The notes below the pieces were generated by a model. That model was not told the DNA's origin, searched no databases, and saw nothing but the letters and a program-made list of their open reading frames with translations. Positions 41,701 to 53,200 of a DNA stretch of 64,000 bases are shown piece after piece (the stretch's first letter is position 1; every line of letters begins with the position of its first letter). The DNA is from Owenia fusiformis (Eukaryota; Annelida; Polychaeta; Sabellida; Oweniidae), in the NCBI GenBank assembly GCA_903813345.2, contig CAIIXF020000005.1, forward strand, positions 1,178,001 to 1,242,000, written 5' to 3'. A program made the position numbers and the translations under genes.

Positions 41701-44091
41701 AACCAAACAAGCAACAAAATTTATTAACCACTGGCAAAACGACAAACAAAATGAATATAATGACAATCAACCTGAAAATCAAGCAACTAACGTTGTATTG
41801 TACATCGTACACTAAATTAACAGATAAAAACGGCAAATAACGTTTCAATTTACGTGTACATAAATCTTCATCATAGAAAACAATCATCGATATCCTGTCA
41901 ATCACTCAGACAATAAATCAAGCAACTAACGTCATCGTATGTGTAAACTGTGTAAAGAACTACCTAGGAGTTCCGAAATTCAGTCTTGGTTCTTGGTAAA
42001 ATGATAATGTAAAAGTACTCAAGGGTAGTCTACAAATGTGCAACTTTGAAAGTTGGTAACCCTGCAAGGAACGTTAAGTACCCGGTTACCCGGCCACCCG
42101 GCTACCCAGTCACCCGGTTTTTTGCACAAACCCATTTTTATGTCCCCACCACATAGTGTGGGGCCATATTGTAGGCCTAGTAGGCGCATCTGTCTGTCTG
42201 TCCATCTGTATGTCCAGCAGTTTTCTCCCAAACCGCTTCAGATTTCACCTTCAAATTTTCAGGGTTAGCTTTTGACTCAATACCTACTTCCTATCGGCCA
42301 TTTTGAAGCCAAATGCTGAAATTCTTGTCTGCAAACTTTGGGGAAAATGGTTCACAGTTACTTTTAAAACTTGAACATCTTCTTTAAGTCACTTCATTCT
42401 ACATCTGTTTTTTGGTGGGGACATGTTGTACATGTTTGTGTTCTTGTATTATCTTACAGCATTTTACACCCCACTTCATAAGCTTGGCAACTGGAAGCCT
42501 CTTTCTGAATTCTTTGTTTTTGCCTGTACATGTTTGTTGAAAAAATTCAAATATGTAATAAATTTTGGAACTGTTGTAATAAAGGAATGAAGTAAAGATT
42601 TAAACACTAACAAGCCTTGATATGCTATGGAATGAAGATTTTCAGTTGCCAAACTTATCGAGGGGAGTGTATATCTTTTGAAAGATATGTATAGGATGTT
42701 CTTACACAAAATACTAAGTTAATGTGTTTAAACTGTATTTGCTGACATATTTTAAATAAGTAGATAGATTATTTCTGATTCCTTCAATACTGCAAAGCAT
42801 ACATTCCAAATGTCATGTAACTTTGTTGAACAAGTATCTCGTAATGTGTCCTCATCTAAATTATTCAGATACAACACAACACAGAACCCTTTCTTCAATA
42901 TGTACTTCGAAGATATGTTCAAATGCGGGGAGGGAGAGAACAAAACTTCCTGTGATGTCACAAAGAATGTCACTGGCCTTCTGCATTATTCCCAAGACAC
43001 GTATGTCATTCATGTGATAAACGCAGTGTACGCACTTAGTAGAGCCACTGCTGAAAGACTTACGGAGAAATGCAAACAAGAGGGTGTTACAACCGTGTGT
43101 GACAGTTTTAAAGAAGGAAACATTGGAGAGGATCTAACTAAAAAGATGGAAGAAATGTCCTTCATGGATATAAATAGTAGGAGTTATTCATTAGTATTTT
43201 TCATCTTTGCTCATAAATGAACAATATTTAATTATGATAATGTTGAATATTTTGGGAGTGTAGAATCTACATGGCTAAGCACACTAGAGTGCATATAATC
43301 TAGCCACAAGCCCTTGTGTATGTGACCCCACTACATACAATGTGGTGAATTAGATAAGGCTAGGTAAACACTTCAAACAAGACCAGAGAGCATAAAATCG
43401 TGACATTTGTTGCTTTCTATATCGTAGAGTCTTCAGGTCATTGATTTTTCAATAAATTTAGCTTGAATATCATCGTTTCTTGTTATATAGAGAGAGACTT
43501 TAGCTCATATATCATTATTTCTTGTTACAGACAGAGATTTTGAGATGAAAGATCGGGAGAGTGTTGATGAATATGACTTTTTCTACTGGCAGCTAGATGG
43601 AACCCCAATGAAGGTAGGTTAAAATATTTGTCCGCACGTTTGATAAATGGTGAATATCAATTTCAAAACAGAGTGGAAAGGAGAGGAATCCGCAAAGAAA
43701 GTCTCACCAAATTTTTATGATGTCAAAGTCTTGTGAAGTATTACTTCCTCAAAGCCTCACAAATTTAAATTTGCCTCACCAGTTTCTGATCCTGGCTGTG
43801 CTCCTTTTGTTTATTACCCCTTTTGAGGCAACATCCCTTAATGAGTACATCTCTAAGATGCAAAATATTCAATTCAATTACCAACCATATTTTATTCTAA
43901 TGTTAATCATATTTCAGATTGGCAAGTTAACCACTTCTGATGTGTTTTATGGTGCAAATGCGCAGAATTTCCCAAAAGGAGATTTCTATGATAAGCAGCC
44001 GGAGTCGCAGTGCTCTACTAGTGGAAGTAGTGCCATCTATATGACTGGAGTTCTCTTTGCCATGATAAGCACTCTGTGGATCATTTTTTAA
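32800..44091 (+). CDS. GPI-anchored class C receptor-like ligand-binding domain protein
   Basis: Seven coding exons (32800-33333, 33942-34103, 36559-36697, 41378-41519, 42869-43176, 43531-43613, 43918-44091) join in phase to 513 residues. A signal peptide (MWIKELRCLLVLLALVRA) leads into a periplasmic-binding-type fold like metabotropic glutamate receptors: FGLRLKGCTDI, LALKEINKQ, ILDDCKDGS, GFVGSSNSDKTIQLANYL, FASSPQLSDRTRFPYFVR, VGSETW, NPFFNMYFEDMFKC and EYDFFYWQ. The gene stops where the cysteine-rich and seven-helix parts should follow. Instead, the last ~25 residues are small ones (CSTSGSSA) then a hydrophobic tail ending WIIF, a typical GPI-attachment signal. By eye, Ser residues of the glutamate pocket are kept but Tyr replaces the Arg corresponding to mGluR1 Arg78, so the ligand may differ. 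There are several N-glycosylation sites. The acceptor of exon 3 lacks a good pyrimidine tract. It could act as a soluble or membrane-tethered binding protein or decoy. Confidence 0.85.
34597..35050 (-). mobile_element. Short TA-target element in receptor-like intron 2
   Basis: Left end CAGTTAAACCTGTCTAATC and right end CAGGTTTTACTG, with TA on both sides (34595-34596 and 35051-35052). It lies in reverse orientation to the copy at 23659-24139, whose internal words (for example ATTTTGAGGTTTTGCAT against ATGCAAAAACCTCGAAAT) it shares. An unrelated CAGTAAAACTGTCATAATG end lies at 34452, probably an older fragment. Confidence 0.8.
35551..36104. repeat. Interspersed repeat family, copy B
   Basis: Bounded by CAAAGGATTGGTATCGAT on the left and its inverted form ATCGATACTAATCCTTTG on the right. 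It shares long blocks with copy A at 20812-22200. The second half includes an inverted copy of its own TTGGTTGATTT and CAATATTATAG region. No target duplication was fixed. It lies in intron 2 of the receptor-like gene. Confidence 0.7.
36711..36882. mobile_element. CAGGGTAACAC-type miniature element
   Basis: Left end CAGAGTAACACAAATAATGC, then AACCCTCC, pairs with the inverted right end GGAGGGTGCC...TGTGTTACCCTG. TA follows on the right; the left flank is AA. It starts 14 bp after the exon-3 donor of the receptor-like gene. Confidence 0.6.
36960..39440. repeat. 18-bp minisatellite with higher-order structure
   Basis: About 2.5 kb of an 18-bp unit, TTTACAGAGGTGTTCTAC, and variants (some 17 bp with GAGTGTTC). 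A higher-order unit of 618 bp is repeated from about 38220: marker TTTGCAGAGG at 38358 and 38976, and GTTATGTTTA at about 38385, 38703, 39003 and 39321, giving alternating 318- and 300-bp sub-periods. Frames up to 227 codons through it are repeat artefacts. The inverted unit (GTAGAACACCTCTGTAAA) resembles the subterminal GAACACC blocks of the local TA-target elements. It lies in intron 3 of the receptor-like gene. Confidence 0.95.
39945..41310. repeat. (CCGT)n-headed composite repeat
   Basis: Bounded by TATCCCATCGAACGAAG on the left and the inverted CTGTTCGATGGGATTCGC on the right. After the left end comes a CCGT tetranucleotide run (39990-40030). Six to seven diverged copies of a ~140-170-bp unit follow, with phrases GCGATTTTGTTCATATTTG, GAATACTTTAAGCATGGC and GGCCATTTTGAAAAATGGC. 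It is non-coding, in intron 3 of the receptor-like gene. Its class is unknown. Confidence 0.75.
41546..42133. mobile_element. hAT-type non-autonomous element
   Basis: An 8-bp duplication ATTTTTAT flanks it exactly (41538-41545 and 42134-42141). Ends GGAGTTTGTGTAAAAAAAC and GTTTTTTGCACAAACCC are inverted near-copies, followed inward by GGTTAC/GGGTAGCC blocks that also pair. The 8-bp duplication is characteristic of the hAT superfamily. There is no transposase. It starts 26 bp after the exon-4 donor of the receptor-like gene. Confidence 0.75.
42142..42422. repeat. GTCCCCACCA inverted-end repeat
   Basis: Begins GTCCCCACCACATAGTGTGG and ends TTTTTTGGTGGGGAC, its first ten bases inverted. It contains CTGTCTGTCTGTCC and CAGTTTTCTCCCAAACCGCT. 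It immediately abuts the target duplication of the hAT-type element, which therefore inserted at its edge. Confidence 0.6.
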
Positions 44092-44196
44092 CTGACTTTA
44101 TCAAGAAGCGTTTTAGGATTTTGGAACATTTAATGTGATATTTTCACTGCATTTATTGAAAAACTTTTAAGGACACAGTTAGAGACATTTTGGTTT

Positions 44197-44202
44197 AATA
44201 AA
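44197..44202 (+). terminator. Poly(A) signal of the receptor-like gene
   Basis: AATAAA about 105 bp after the stop codon, the first canonical signal downstream. A further AATAAA at 45143-45148 could serve a longer transcript. Confidence 0.5.
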
Positions 44203-44367
44203 CATTGCCAAGAGGATAGTGACCAGAGAGAACTTTGTGATTGATTCCCCATCATATGGAGATAAATATCCAGATATTTTATAACATTGCAAACAAACTC
44301 TAAAAAATGTACCAATTGAGCTTTAGCGAGTATGGATAAGTTCATTTATTATGTATAACATATATAT

Positions 44368-44804
44368 CAGGGGGTGGAAAATTTGTAGAGTATTTTCATT
44401 TGAAAAAGAGGTAGGTGTAATTCTATTTGGTAGTCTGTGAACATTTTGTCGTGTTTCCTTACCTAGCAATACTCTTATCCTGTTCCCAATACAGAGTGAG
44501 GAGTGTTAGGTTGTTATAAGTTGACAGCCATCCATCTAGTTTTTCCATAATATGGGGTTAACCAAAGAAATAGTTTGATTTTGTAATAAATTCTATAGTT
44601 AATCTTTGAAAAAGAGCTTTGGTTGTCAATTTGTAACAACTTAATGCCCTCCCCCCCCCCCCCGATGTACTTGGAACATGATGAGTGTATTGAAAGGTGG
44701 GGAAGAACGTCAAAACATTCACATGTGACAAAGTAAAACCATTTTTGAATAAATTGATGGTTTTCGTAGCATATTTTCTACATTGTATGTGTTTCCACCC
44801 CCTG
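44368..44804. repeat. CAGGGGGTGGAAA inverted-end element
   Basis: CAGGGGGTGGAAA at the left is matched exactly by TTTCCACCCCCTG at the right, 437 bp in all. A C run lies inside at about 44650. No target duplication was identified and there is no coding capacity. Confidence 0.6.
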
Positions 44805-45730
44805 GATGTCATGCGTGATTTTGAACATGTAACCTGGTTACATATATGATAAACTTGCTTAAATTCCTCGTATGCATATTGTACAATATACTTTTTTTTA
44901 TCTAATATGCTTTTTGCCCTATATACTTTTTATCTTATATGCTTTTTGCCCTATATGCTTTTTGTCTTATATGCAATTGATGTCTCTTTGTGAGACTATG
45001 ACATTGTGTAAAAGCTCCAAGTTAGAACTGCACGTTGATCATTGAATAATATATTTTCATTCTTTATGTAACAACAATGTGTTTTACATTGCTTTTGCAT
45101 ATTTGAGATATTTGTAAAATGCTGTATAGCTGATATGTACACAATAAACATTGAAGTATGAAGAAAGACACATTCTGAGATTCTTTATATAATTTCAATT
45201 AAAAGAACAATAGAATCAGCAAGGATATATATTCCCTAAACTGGCCTAAACACTCAAGAATGTAAAGAATTACAGTACACAGTAATTGCCTAATCACAAC
45301 ACCACTGGGACTCGCCAAATGTGTTTCACGATTCTGAGATTTTAACACTAATATATAAATTAAAAATTGGGACTGAAAAAGTGTTCTCATCGAGAGGTGT
45401 TCAGATTCGGACTTTCAGATTGAGGTTAGCTGCAACTGAAATGGAATGGCTGTATGAGCAGATAGATGTTCAGATCTTAAACCATACATTGATAAAAGGG
45501 CTAAAATGGCTCAGACTATAACCTCACTTACACCAAAAGAAAATTAACAGCCTGCAATTTAAAAATAAGACTTGCACCAGCAATAGACTATGCAAACCTT
45601 CTTTAATATACTGCAAAACCTAAAAAGAGTTCACCTAGATAATATAATGATGATTTGAAAAAGGTAAAGAAATTGACCATTAACAGGCCTATATAAAAAC
45701 CCTTGATGCTAATTGGAACAAAATATGTAG

Positions 45731-45803
45731 GGCCAAGCCAGGAATTGAAACCAGGATGGACCTCCAACCCTAAGCGCAAATCATACCCCTAGACCACTTG
45801 GCC
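45731..45803 (-). pseudogene. tRNA-Pro(AGG)-derived pseudogene or SINE head
   Basis: Read on the minus strand, the 73-bp sequence has a perfect 7-bp acceptor stem (GGCCAAG/CTTGGCC), a D arm GTCTAGGGGTATGAT and anticodon loop TTAGGGT as in tRNA-Pro(AGG). It also has a B-box-like GGTTTCAATTCC. The anticodon stem does not pair (TGCGC against TGGAG) and the T stem has a central mismatch, so it is not a working tRNA. No poly-A or SINE body was confirmed. Confidence 0.6.
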
Positions 45804-47096
45804 AGTATCAAATGTTAATAAGGTATAATTAGTTTAGCTTTACCACACTGCATGTGACAGTTAATTGTATTTTGTCAAGTGTTCACTCTTTAGAAATATA
45901 AAAATAATGCACTTCTCTTTGTTACAGCTGGATATTCTTTAAAATAAAATACAGTTCATTCTATCGTGTTGCTAAGTGGAGTTTACATGTTAATAAAACC
46001 ACTATCATCCAAAAGATGATATTGTGTGATGGTTTGGTACAGTATATACCGCAATATTTGCAAATTAAAGGGGCAACAAGGGCTGTAGAGAAGAAATTCG
46101 AAAATTTTTACTTTCCCTGAGCTATTAGGGCAACATTTGGTTTAACATCTTCTATTTTCTCAAAATGTATGGATAAACTAACAATATCATCATTACCAAG
46201 TGTAAATTCAGTTCAAAGCTTCTATAAATGGAGTCCCACTTATAGATTTTCAAGATCCACCATGTTTCAAGAGGAATATCAGCTGATATGAGGTTCATCC
46301 AGGGGGTTTCTTTGCCATTGGAGATAATAAAAATATATGTTAGTCTTGATGAAATATCCAAAGTAAAATATATATTGACACTGGTCCTATTATCGTTGAA
46401 TAAACAAACATTATTGCACCTTTAATTCAATTTTCACACGGGTATTTATTCAATTTGTAGGAGTTAACAGTGAATCTAAATTGAGATACAATGTGCCCAT
46501 GTCATTTTCAGGTCAAAAATAAAATGTACTTCTTGAGTTTTTTTTTGGAAAGCATCTTTGCATTCTAATGATGAACATTGGTGCTCCTGTTGAAAATATA
46601 ATTTTTCGACTAAGAGGATTAATTAATTAAGGATTACTGATTAATTTTTCTTAAAAGCGTGGAAATAGAAGTGTTCAAAGTTAGTAAGTAATAAACCTCA
46701 TTTAATATAAATTTGCCTCACCTTTTAATACTTGCCTCATCTAATTTTAGACTTATAGACTTTTACACTTAATTGTTTGTGCTTGTGTGTTCAGTTGTTT
46801 TCAGCTACTTCAGATCATCCACATGGATTATCCACTTCAGTTTAGAGCTAGCGTCTGTATATTTAAATTATGCAGAAATTAATGTCAACATATGGTGTTA
46901 ATATAATATAAATATATATATATTTTATAAAATGGTACATTAGTTTTTAATACAAAAATATTTATCTTATTATATTGAAATAGTAAAATCATTTTAGTAC
47001 GAAACTACTGATTGTATTTTTGCTAGCTCCACTCAAAGTTGATTTTCAAAATCCTGAAACATGACCGAAAAGTCTCTCTGCTTATGTTTTGAGTGA

Positions 47097-47320
47097 ATGC
47101 CAGTCAATACGGATATGTCGATTCAACAGAACAACATGGAGATTACCGAAGAGTTATTAAATGAAAAGGATACGCTCATAAGGAATCAGGCATGTCTCAT
47201 TGCTGAATTACAAGTGGATGTAAAAAATTTGAAAAAAGAAAAACATGCCCTTCTTCACAGGGTTACATCTTTGACGTTTGAGTTGAAAGCACTGAAGGCA
47301 AACATTGGTGACCATGTCAG
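47097..47320 (+). CDS. First coding exon of an unidentified coiled-coil protein
   Basis: An ATG-started frame of 74 codons plus two bases, ending at a strong donor (CAG then GTAAGAATC). The peptide is rich in Glu, Lys and Leu with heptad spacing (EELLNEKDTLIRNQACLIA, LKKEKHALLHRVTSL), so a coiled coil from about residue 18 on is likely. The family was not recognised and no second exon was found on this strand in the next 8 kb, so the first intron must be long or the gene is a remnant. Bias towards coding is judged from the peptide alone. Confidence 0.5.
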
Positions 47321-49479
47321 GTAAGAATCATAATTTAGAAGTGCTTCTTAGATTACTGCTTTTTAGTGTATGCTGAGTGGTATTGTTATATTTGTCAATC
47401 ATCATTTCGTCACCATCAAGTGTGACGATGGCAGGCTCTTTGAGACCATCTCTGTTGAAGAAGTTCTTCAGAGAATACTTTTGTCAATACACAAGAGATA
47501 ATCATCTCCAGGATCATCGTCATAAATGATTTTGGTGATGATGCATCTAGACCGAAACAAAACATCATTGTTTTTGAAAAAAAACATTGCAAACGTCTTA
47601 TTTTAGATCCTCGCTACACCCCTGATCTTTGTGTTTTTGTTTGTGGAGTGTTTCAATTGTTTTTGCAGTATTTTAGTACATTTGATTTCTTGAAAAATCT
47701 AAGATAGTTTTTTGTGTCTCTTGAGAGCATACAATTGACCATTCCAACAGACGACGCCAGCTCTACAGCAATGTTAATTAGAATCACAAGTTTGCAGGGG
47801 TATAATGTAAAAATCCTGTGCAATGTATAAATAAGGACTTGTTTTGAATACATAAAGGCACATTGTAACATACAGCTGACAAAATGGTTCAAACAAATAT
47901 CTTTCAGACTTTAGAGTCGATTTCATGGTTTAAAACCTTCTCTGATGATTCTATTTTCAAACTATGCATGCAGGTCCATTCAAAGTTGTCTATTGAACTT
48001 TGAAAAGCCATATTTAGACTAAGGATTGAAAGGTGTTCACGAGAACTTTCAGCTCTTCTTTATTACGATAGACAGGAAATGAATTTTCGAGTTGAGTAAT
48101 GATAACGTTGTTTTAATGAAGCAGGGAAGTCATAACATTACAAATAGAAATCATAGTAAGCATTTTAAGAACATAAGAAGCATTTAAAATCGAATCAACG
48201 GCAAAATTTGAAATAATTAAAATATTCCACACGGACCTCAGAGAAAACACTTCCAGTTTTGTAATCCATGATTTTATCGATCAAAAAAGATTTTTATGAA
48301 TTTTTTTGATATCTGCTGAAATGTATGTATATTTATAAATTACAAAATAGGTAGGTTAAAAAATATGTAAAAGTCATTCGATCTTGTCCCAGAAGCAATA
48401 TTTTGTTATTTTTATCAGCTAGAATCCTTTAACATAACATGGAGCCTCAGATTCAACTGGAAAGTAAATAGATAACCATTTTGTGAATTATATTTCAAAT
48501 TTTTAAGGGAGCACGGTTTTATTTCCATCCATTTTCAAATCTGATACAGATTCGTGTAACATTAAGAAGTGAGAGACTGCCAAACTAAACAGCAAGTATA
48601 GACACCTTATTCTATTATTTGTGATTTGTGAGATTAACCTGTGATCTCAAGTCTTAAACATACAGCAGAGAGATGGTTGTGACTGTGAGGGTTAACTGGT
48701 AAATCATGCTATCATTTGGTTAAATCACCCAACTACTGGTTAAGGTACATAAAATATGTGTTATAATAAGATTAAGCTAGATGAAGGTATTATAAATATC
48801 TTTAATTGACTCTGATGCCATAACAATGCAATATCAGTTATTACGTGTACCAATAATGATAATGGTACTCCCACCCATCTCTCCTTACATCCTTTTTACA
48901 GTATAACATTATATTTGTTACGTTATGGCATTTATTGGCAAGTTATGCCATTGTTATTGGCCTTGAATGAATAAATTAAATAACATACAGCTAGTTTACT
49001 TGTTAATCGCTATACTTTGCAATACTAACTAACGGTACAAATTAATTAAATACTCCCGCGATAGCTGTTTCTATTCATTACGAACCATTCTGATTAACCA
49101 GATTGCTTTTATCTTTTAACAAGGTTTCTTTGTAAAGAGAGAGCGGAGGAGGAGGTGTTAAGCAAGATGATTATGTACCGTCAAGTGCACCCCTGTATCA
49201 AAAGAACGAAAGCAATTTTTATTCAATTTGGATGTTAATTCACCAAATTACTTTATATCTGGAAGCAGTTTACCCATAAAGTAAAACCTGTAAAGTGGAA
49301 CATATCTGTTTTTGGAACACCTCCAACATGCATTGTTTTGATTTAACAAAGGCATTCCAGTTACTTAGGTTTTACTGTGTTTTACTTACATATGGATTTT
49401 ACTGTTGTATATGTTTCACTGCATTCTACACAGGTTTTACTGTATTGTATTGAGTGCATCATTCCAAGGAGTTCAGAGT

Positions 49480-49790
49480 CAGTCTGACATACAGTGGTTC
49501 ATTACACAAGTTATTTGGCAACAGACAGATTTTTCAAGAATTACTTGTGAAACCACTGCTTCACACTATCACAGGTCATGCTTATTTTACTAGATTTCTC
49601 TCTAAAATTTGAATGAAGTATTTCATTTTATTGCATTTCTGTACAATTTGGAGTGTGCTCTTCGTGCCTGCTAACTTTATTCCTCGCTAATTCCTCAATT
49701 TTCTACTTTATTTTACATTTCAAAATATGACCCGTGTGACATTTTACTCCAGAGCTGAAGTACTTTGATGAAGTTACATCTCCAATGAGT
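49480..49790. repeat. Interspersed repeat copy
   Basis: Shares words with 52890-53200 and 10590-10870: TCTCTAAAATTTGAATGAAG, TTGCATTTCTGTACAATTTG, CTTTATTCCTCG and TTACATTTCAAAATATGACC. The class is unknown and the ends are not fixed. Confidence 0.55.
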
Positions 49791-52700
49791 ACATCATCTG
49801 TCATGTTACGATTTCATTAACTTAAATAAATGGAATAATATATTGGTATCAATTAATTAAGAACAATACATCACAGGAGATCCTTAGTAAGCCTTTAGCT
49901 ACTATTAATGCCATGGGACTGGCATGATAAATCAGCTTGTATTACAATTAATTCCATGTTATGTATTAAAACATGTAAAAGATGTAACTCAGCTAAGTGT
50001 TCATAACTATAACCAAGGTAACATAACATATACAGAATACCATTTGTGATGCCTTTAGCAAATATGTTCTTGAGAATTGGTTTTTCAAAAAAATATATAA
50101 GAATTGTATACTGGGAAATATATTTTAGCAATACCTTTTATACTTCAAGATTTTCCTGACAAATCAACTATTTTCATGAGATATTGCGAGATCTGGAGAT
50201 GAGGCCTTGATAAAGCTTGATAGAACAACAACCTAATCCACTTTCTGTACTCATCAAAAATTAGAAATGTTTATGTCTAGATTAATATGAATTGATTTTT
50301 ATTAGGAGTTGAGTAGACATGTAGTTTATTAAAAGACTTAAGTCCTTGTAAAAAACATGATATGTCACCACAACCAGTTTGTGTATCATATTTAGTAAAG
50401 TAGGCTGGATGGATATTTAGAAAAAGCTTCTTTGACTGAATAAATTAATTTGATAAATATGAAGGAGAATGGGGAGGGGAAAGGGGGTCATATAGGCATT
50501 TTACTGGATTTGGAAATATGTAGAAATATGTTCTTGTCTTATTAATGTATTACAGCATGTATTCTCTCTTGTGTCCTATAAGGAGAGAGTATAAGTAGAG
50601 GAGTTGTGGTCTTTCATGTTGGGAGAGAATTCCAACTTGAGAGAAAAACATATGCAATTAACTGAAAGATGACAGAGAATAGGAAGTTTTGTGAAAAATA
50701 GCAGGCAAATTTTACTTCAAAGGTAGTTTACTTCAAACCACCCACTGGTTGCAATGAATACTGGGGTAGAATTGTAATGTTATATGGGGTGGCTGTTCTT
50801 ATTAATAAAATACTGACTCCTAACTGATTGAAACAGAGAGCTTAGCCAAAAATGTATTGTTTTTCAATTGAAAAAGTGTTATTTTAATTATGCTGCTGGG
50901 TGGATCAGTGTAGGTGGGCGGGACAGCAAATGTTGCTCATGACCCATAGAGGGAGGGAGAGATATTCCATGATTGTATAATTTCCAGCAATCTGATCAGA
51001 CCATGTGATGTTTGTATTTTCCACATTCAAATGCTGTGGGATGCAAAATCTGTATTATAATTTACATTATATTATTCTGACATCATCAGTATCATATACT
51101 GGGGTCTCCAAGTTAATATTTTTGTTGTAAATCCAATGTCATGAAAATGAATTATGATTTCTGAGACATACTGAAAATAATGTACACAGTATCCTGAAAA
51201 CAGATTCCCAGTTTAAAATATAATATTTACTGTATTTGGCTCATATCATTGAATAACTTACAAGTGTTTTACTTAATAACTGATTCCAGTCAGATTGGTT
51301 CTGAGACACTCTCGGGTATACAAAACGCGGAAGTGCCAGATCTCAGTTCTGATATATGCATTGATTTTTGTATTTAAAACTTAAAGAATCATTTCACCAT
51401 GATTTATACCAAACTTGCTATGGGCTAAATACAAGGTCAATACTCGTGTACAGGTATTTAATGATTGTGATGTCATTACTAGACTCAACATGGTACATAA
51501 TGAGACATAGCTCTCAATTGATCTGCCAGCCAACTAATTAGAGCAAACTATTGTCTCCATTTCAGGTAGAGTGTTCAATATATTGAGTGAAAATATATGT
51601 AAACAAAAGCGCGTAATTGCTAGGGCATTTTCAGTTATTACAATCTCACATAAGCTCATTTCTCTTACCCTACCTTGTTTTTCTAAAAGTAATTAGTTTT
51701 GTATATTTGTAATAGAAAGTATTTTATTGAAGTAGTTATTTAGACCACCACTGAGTTTTACTGCAGGGGAAAATTTTAAAATAAAAGTCAATCCAAGGTA
51801 AATGTTTATATTCTATTAATATACAGGTTAAGGTTCTAATTTTAAATTTTTTTAGAATTATGCTCGTTGAGGGATAAGTTTTGCGCTTCATTGTATTGAG
51901 TTGTCTGACTAAGAATAAAGGTTGGAAAAATGAAAAAAGTTGTCAGCTAGGAAAACAATTGAGTGAGACAGTGATCCTCTTGGGTCTTAAAGTTCTCTTA
52001 AAAATGTACAGCTAACCTCCTTAATGTTGTAAATTCACTCTTATTCTTACTATTTATGCACCCTCTTAGACTGAAATACGCTTCAGACACAAACAAAACT
52101 ATTTCTACAAGATGTAAACAAAGATTAGTGTGATACTTTGGTAAGTTCAGCTTGAGTGTAAACTGGAAGTAAACATGATGTTTGCAAGATCTCTTGAAAT
52201 ATCTTTGCCTGGATATACCTTACACATAGGGCTAACAATCAAAAAATGAATTTACTTCATTTATAAGGGAAACATTACATTTATGATATAGGTACATATA
52301 GTCTACAGGGGTGTGCAATGGATACACCCCTGTTTAGCTCAAAATCACCACTTTTGGTGAATTTGGGGAATCAAAGACTTATTCATAAAAAATATTTGTT
52401 AAACCCCTCTTATTTTGAAGTATCAATCTTACAAAATCTCATTTGATGCTGAGATGGTTTTTTGTTCAGTTCTTTTGTTGAAAATACAGTATTGAAATAT
52501 GAGTGTATTTTATGGTACCTGAGTTAAGTATGTTTGAAGCCTTGAGGTCTGAATGATCTCATATTTCAGGTAATGACCTGTCATTTTGCAAAGAAAACCT
52601 AAAATAGAAAGTTTGTGGTCAAAATAAGTTTTGTGTAGCATTTAAATGGTCCAGAAAAATGATTGATTTTTTGATGTATTTAAAGTTATATGAAGTGTCA

Positions 52701-52889
52701 TTATTAGTTTTCGTTAAGTATGGGTGATTTTGGTTGTTTGTAATGTTTTTAATGTTGCCCTTTGTTGTTTCTCATTGTAATTCTTAAAGATAGAAAGAAT
52801 GGTAAGAATTTGCTTATTTACCTACAAATATACGCCTTCTGTACAGGGCATATACATAGACAAGGTAAGATTCTACAGAAATGTTATTT

Positions 52890-53200
52890 CTGAGATGCAT
52901 TTAGGTACTTGTAAGTATGTAACACACCCAAGCTTCTGGTTGTGCTCAAAATACATTATAACGTCTGCTTGGCCTTCATCTCAAGCCTTGCTTATTTCAT
53001 GCAATTTCTCTGTAAAATTTGACTGAAGTATCTGAATTTCTTACATTTTTATACAATTCCGAATGTGAACTTCATTCCTGTTTGCTTTATTCCTTGTTAT
53101 TTCTGTTTATTTCACTCTAATTTTGGAAATCAAAACAACAACTTGATATTTTATCGATAGACAGCTAACCGGACCTGAAAGAGATTCTGTTCATGGTGAT
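52890..53200. repeat. Interspersed repeat copy
   Basis: Same family and orientation as 49480-49790 (CTGTAAAATTTGACTGAAGT, TTTATACAATTCCGAATGTG, CTTTATTCCTTG). A further partial copy seems to follow at about 53300-53370. The 75-codon frame across it is not considered a gene. Confidence 0.5.

Larger units (their letters stand above)
44092..47096. other. Spacer downstream of the receptor-like gene
   Basis: Contains the 3' untranslated region of the receptor-like gene, an inverted-end repeat (44368-44804), a short tandem of TTATATGCTTTTTGCCC-like words (44900-44985), a second AATAAA at 45143, and a tRNA-derived sequence. No coding exon recognised before 47097. Confidence 0.5.

Noticed and set aside
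43717-43917. In-frame extension upstream of the last receptor-like exon
   Set aside because: Conserved-fold continuity is given by splicing 43613 to 43918; the upstream part has a standard acceptor (ATTTCAG) before 43918 and lacks similarity.
45731-45803. Functional tRNA-Pro gene
   Set aside because: The anticodon stem has three non-pairs out of five and the T stem has a mismatch.
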